A stretch of DNA of 13,061 nt from an uncultured Neisseria sp. (GTDB lineage Bacteria; Pseudomonadota; Gammaproteobacteria; Burkholderiales; Neisseriaceae), in assembly GCA_947097615.1 (NCBI GenBank), contig CAMURX010000027.1, positions 1 to 13,061 of the forward strand, given 5' to 3'. The notes under the pieces are model-generated. The model ran no database searches, was not told where the DNA came from, and saw only the letters and a program-made list of their open reading frames with translations. Shown here in pieces: positions 12,356 to 13,061 of this stretch. Numbering within the stretch: position 1 is the stretch's first letter; each line of letters begins with the position of its first letter. Made by a program: the position numbers and the translations under genes.

Positions 12356-12791
12356 CTTTGCCTTGCAGGGCGGCGAGCACTTCGGCGGCGTGTCCTGCGG
12401 CTTTGACTTTGCGCCATTCGTGCGCGATGCCGCCGTTTTTGTCGAGTACGAAGGTGCTGCGTTCGATGCCGTAGGACTCTTTGCCGTAGAGCTTTTTCAG
12501 TTTGATGACGTCAAACAGGCGGCAGACGGTTTCGTCGGCGTCGCTCAGCAGCTCGAAATTGAAGCCCTGTTTGGCGCAGAAGTTTTGGTGCGATTTGACG
12601 CCGTCGCGCGAGATGCCGGCGACGGTGTAGCCGAGTTTGGCAAACTCGGGCAGCAGGGCGTTGAATTCCAGCCCTTCGGTGGTGCAGCCGGGGGTGCTGT
12701 CTTTGGGGTAGAAATAGAGGACGAGGGGCAGATGGTCGGCGGCGCGGAAGTCTTGGCCGGAGGAGGAAGGCAGGGTGAAGTCGTATTTCAT
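12345..12791 (-). CDS. bcp: thiol peroxidase of the Bcp/PrxQ family
   Basis: Peroxiredoxin that reduces hydrogen peroxide and organic hydroperoxides; cytosolic. The 148-residue product has YFYPKDSTPGCTTEGLEFN with peroxidatic C36 in the T-P-G-C-T context, GISRD at 59-63, LLSDADETVCRLFDV and GIERSTFVLDKNGGI, all typical of Bcp. The PrxQ resolving Cys five residues after the peroxidatic one (C45/C50 in E. coli) is absent; that position is Leu. C72 and C90 are the only other Cys and may serve, or the enzyme may act as a 1-Cys type. No strong Shine-Dalgarno is seen. It is first in an operon with xerD and divergent from clpB, another stress gene. Confidence 0.94.
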   Translation of the reverse strand: MKYDFTLPSSSGQDFRAADHLPLVLYFYPKDSTPGCTTEGLEFNALLPEFAKLGYTVAGISRDGVKSHQNFCAKQGFNFELLSDADETVCRLFDVIKLKKLYGKESYGIERSTFVLDKNGGIAHEWRKVKAAGHAAEVLAALQGKEAV

Positions 12792-12818
12792 GATGTGTCG
12801 CGTGGAAGAAAAAGCGCG

Positions 12819-12847
12819 ATGGTAGGCCGTCTGAAAGCGGCGGGCAA
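12819..12847 (-). promoter_or_regulatory. candidate bcp-xerD promoter with a DUS in its spacer
   Basis: On the minus strand: TTGCCC (12847-12842), 17-base spacer, TACCAT (12824-12819), about 28 bases before the bcp ATG. Each hexamer matches 4/6. The spacer contains nearly all of the uptake sequence at 12824-12835. Confidence 0.4.
12824..12835 (+). repeat. AG-DUS in the bcp-clpB divergent region
   Basis: Perfect uptake 12-mer with a one-mismatch inverse (ttcaggcggcct) at 12862-12873; the two could form a hairpin with a loop of about 26 bases. Confidence 0.85.
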
Positions 12848-12875
12848 GTTTTTAAAACCTGTTCAGGCGGCCTAC

Positions 12876-12884
12876 TTATCCACA
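12876..12884 (+). promoter_or_regulatory. perfect DnaA box 1
   Basis: TTATCCACA, identical to the high-affinity DnaA box. With flanks it is part of the 12-mer ACTTATCCACAG that recurs 32 bases downstream. Confidence 0.65.
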
Positions 12885-12901
12885 GTTTACCTATCTTAAC
12901 G

Positions 12902-12929
12902 CTTGACTTATCCACAGACCGCCCTATAT
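12902..12929 (+). promoter_or_regulatory. sigma-32 (RpoH)-type promoter for clpB
   Basis: CTTGACT (12902-12908), 13-base spacer, CCCTATAT (12922-12929), against the heat-shock consensus CTTGAAA-N11-16-CCCCATNT: 5/7 and 7/8. A sigma-70 reading (TTGACT, 16 bases, TATATA) is possible on the same bases. The clpB ATG is 41 bases downstream. Confidence 0.65.
12908..12916 (+). promoter_or_regulatory. perfect DnaA box 2, overlapping the clpB promoter
   Basis: Second TTATCCACA in the same orientation. It begins in the last base of the clpB -35 and lies in the promoter spacer, so bound DnaA would compete with RNA polymerase. Confidence 0.65.
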
Positions 12930-12969
12930 AGCGTGCCATGACAAAACTGCCCTTTATCAAGGAGACCCT

Positions 12970-13061
12970 ATGAGATTCGACAAATTAACCGCCAAATTCC
13001 AACAAGCCCTTGCAGAAGCTCAGAGTTTGGCGTTGGCTGCGGACAGCAGCTATCTGGAAGC
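12970..13061 (+). CDS. clpB: ClpB disaggregase, N-terminal fragment at window edge
   Basis: Only the first 30 codons and two bases are in the window. MRFDKLTAKFQQALAEAQSL and the following ALAADSSYLE match the start of ClpB (E. coli [22 protein letters not shown]), the beginning of the N-terminal Clp repeat domain. ClpB is a hexameric AAA+ chaperone that works with DnaK to dissolve protein aggregates after heat stress; in many bacteria it is under RpoH, which fits the promoter seen upstream. AAGGAG lies six bases before the ATG. The rest of the protein lies beyond the right edge. Confidence 0.93.
   Translation, partial: MRFDKLTAKFQQALAEAQSLALAADSSYLE

Noticed and set aside
12876..12916. Chromosomal replication origin
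   Set aside because: Only two DnaA boxes, no AT-rich unwinding region beyond short stretches, and no dnaA, dnaN, gyrB or parAB nearby.

Overview
The window reads as ordinary chromosomal DNA of a Neisseria species or close relative. The main evidence is the 12-base DNA uptake sequence AGGCCGTCTGAA (the AG-DUS dialect). I count 27 perfect copies on the two strands, many as inverted pairs forming hairpins after genes. The G+C-rich codon use, a dRS3-like 20-mer and the gene set (RdgB, S15, TruB, RbfA, LpxL-type acyltransferase, TpiA, SecG, QueC, GabD, XerD, Bcp, ClpB) agree with this. A G+C-rich AG-DUS species such as N. bacilliformis is a guess from composition only.

Layout. 1-835, minus strand: a small two-helix membrane protein overlapping rdgB, which runs off the left edge. 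836-1065: two tandem DUS hairpins. 1066-2633, minus: an unrecognised 367-aa protein overlapping a low-molecular-weight tyrosine phosphatase by ATGA. 2757-5677, minus: an RNA-maturation and translation block, in transcription order rbfA, an unknown 176-aa gene, a DUS terminator, an unknown 152-aa membrane protein, truB, a DUS terminator, rpsO, a DUS terminator. 5700-5775: divergent promoters. 5776-7966, plus: lipid A acyltransferase, then tpiA, secG and tRNA-Leu(GAG) with a strong terminator. 8157-8813, minus: queC. 8923-9099, plus: a 58-aa membrane peptide. 9115-9285: a DUS hairpin running into a 41-bp tandem repeat that carries one uptake sequence or near-copy per unit. 9290-10738, minus: gabD. 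10864-11334, minus: a short hemerythrin-like RIC protein. 11465-12791, minus: bcp-xerD operon. 12792-12969: a divergent control region with two perfect DnaA boxes and a heat-shock-type promoter. 12970 to the right edge, plus: the first codons of clpB.

Most genes are housekeeping. Three groups stand out functionally: ribosome and tRNA maturation (rbfA, truB, rpsO, queC, tRNA-Leu), envelope and export (acyltransferase, secG), and stress or damage repair (RIC protein, Bcp, ClpB, RdgB). I see no prophage, transposase, CRISPR array or toxin system. The least explained items are the DnaA boxes over the clpB promoter, the 41-bp DUS repeat array, the two unknown genes between rbfA and truB, and uptake sequences placed where ribosome binding sites or promoter spacers belong.
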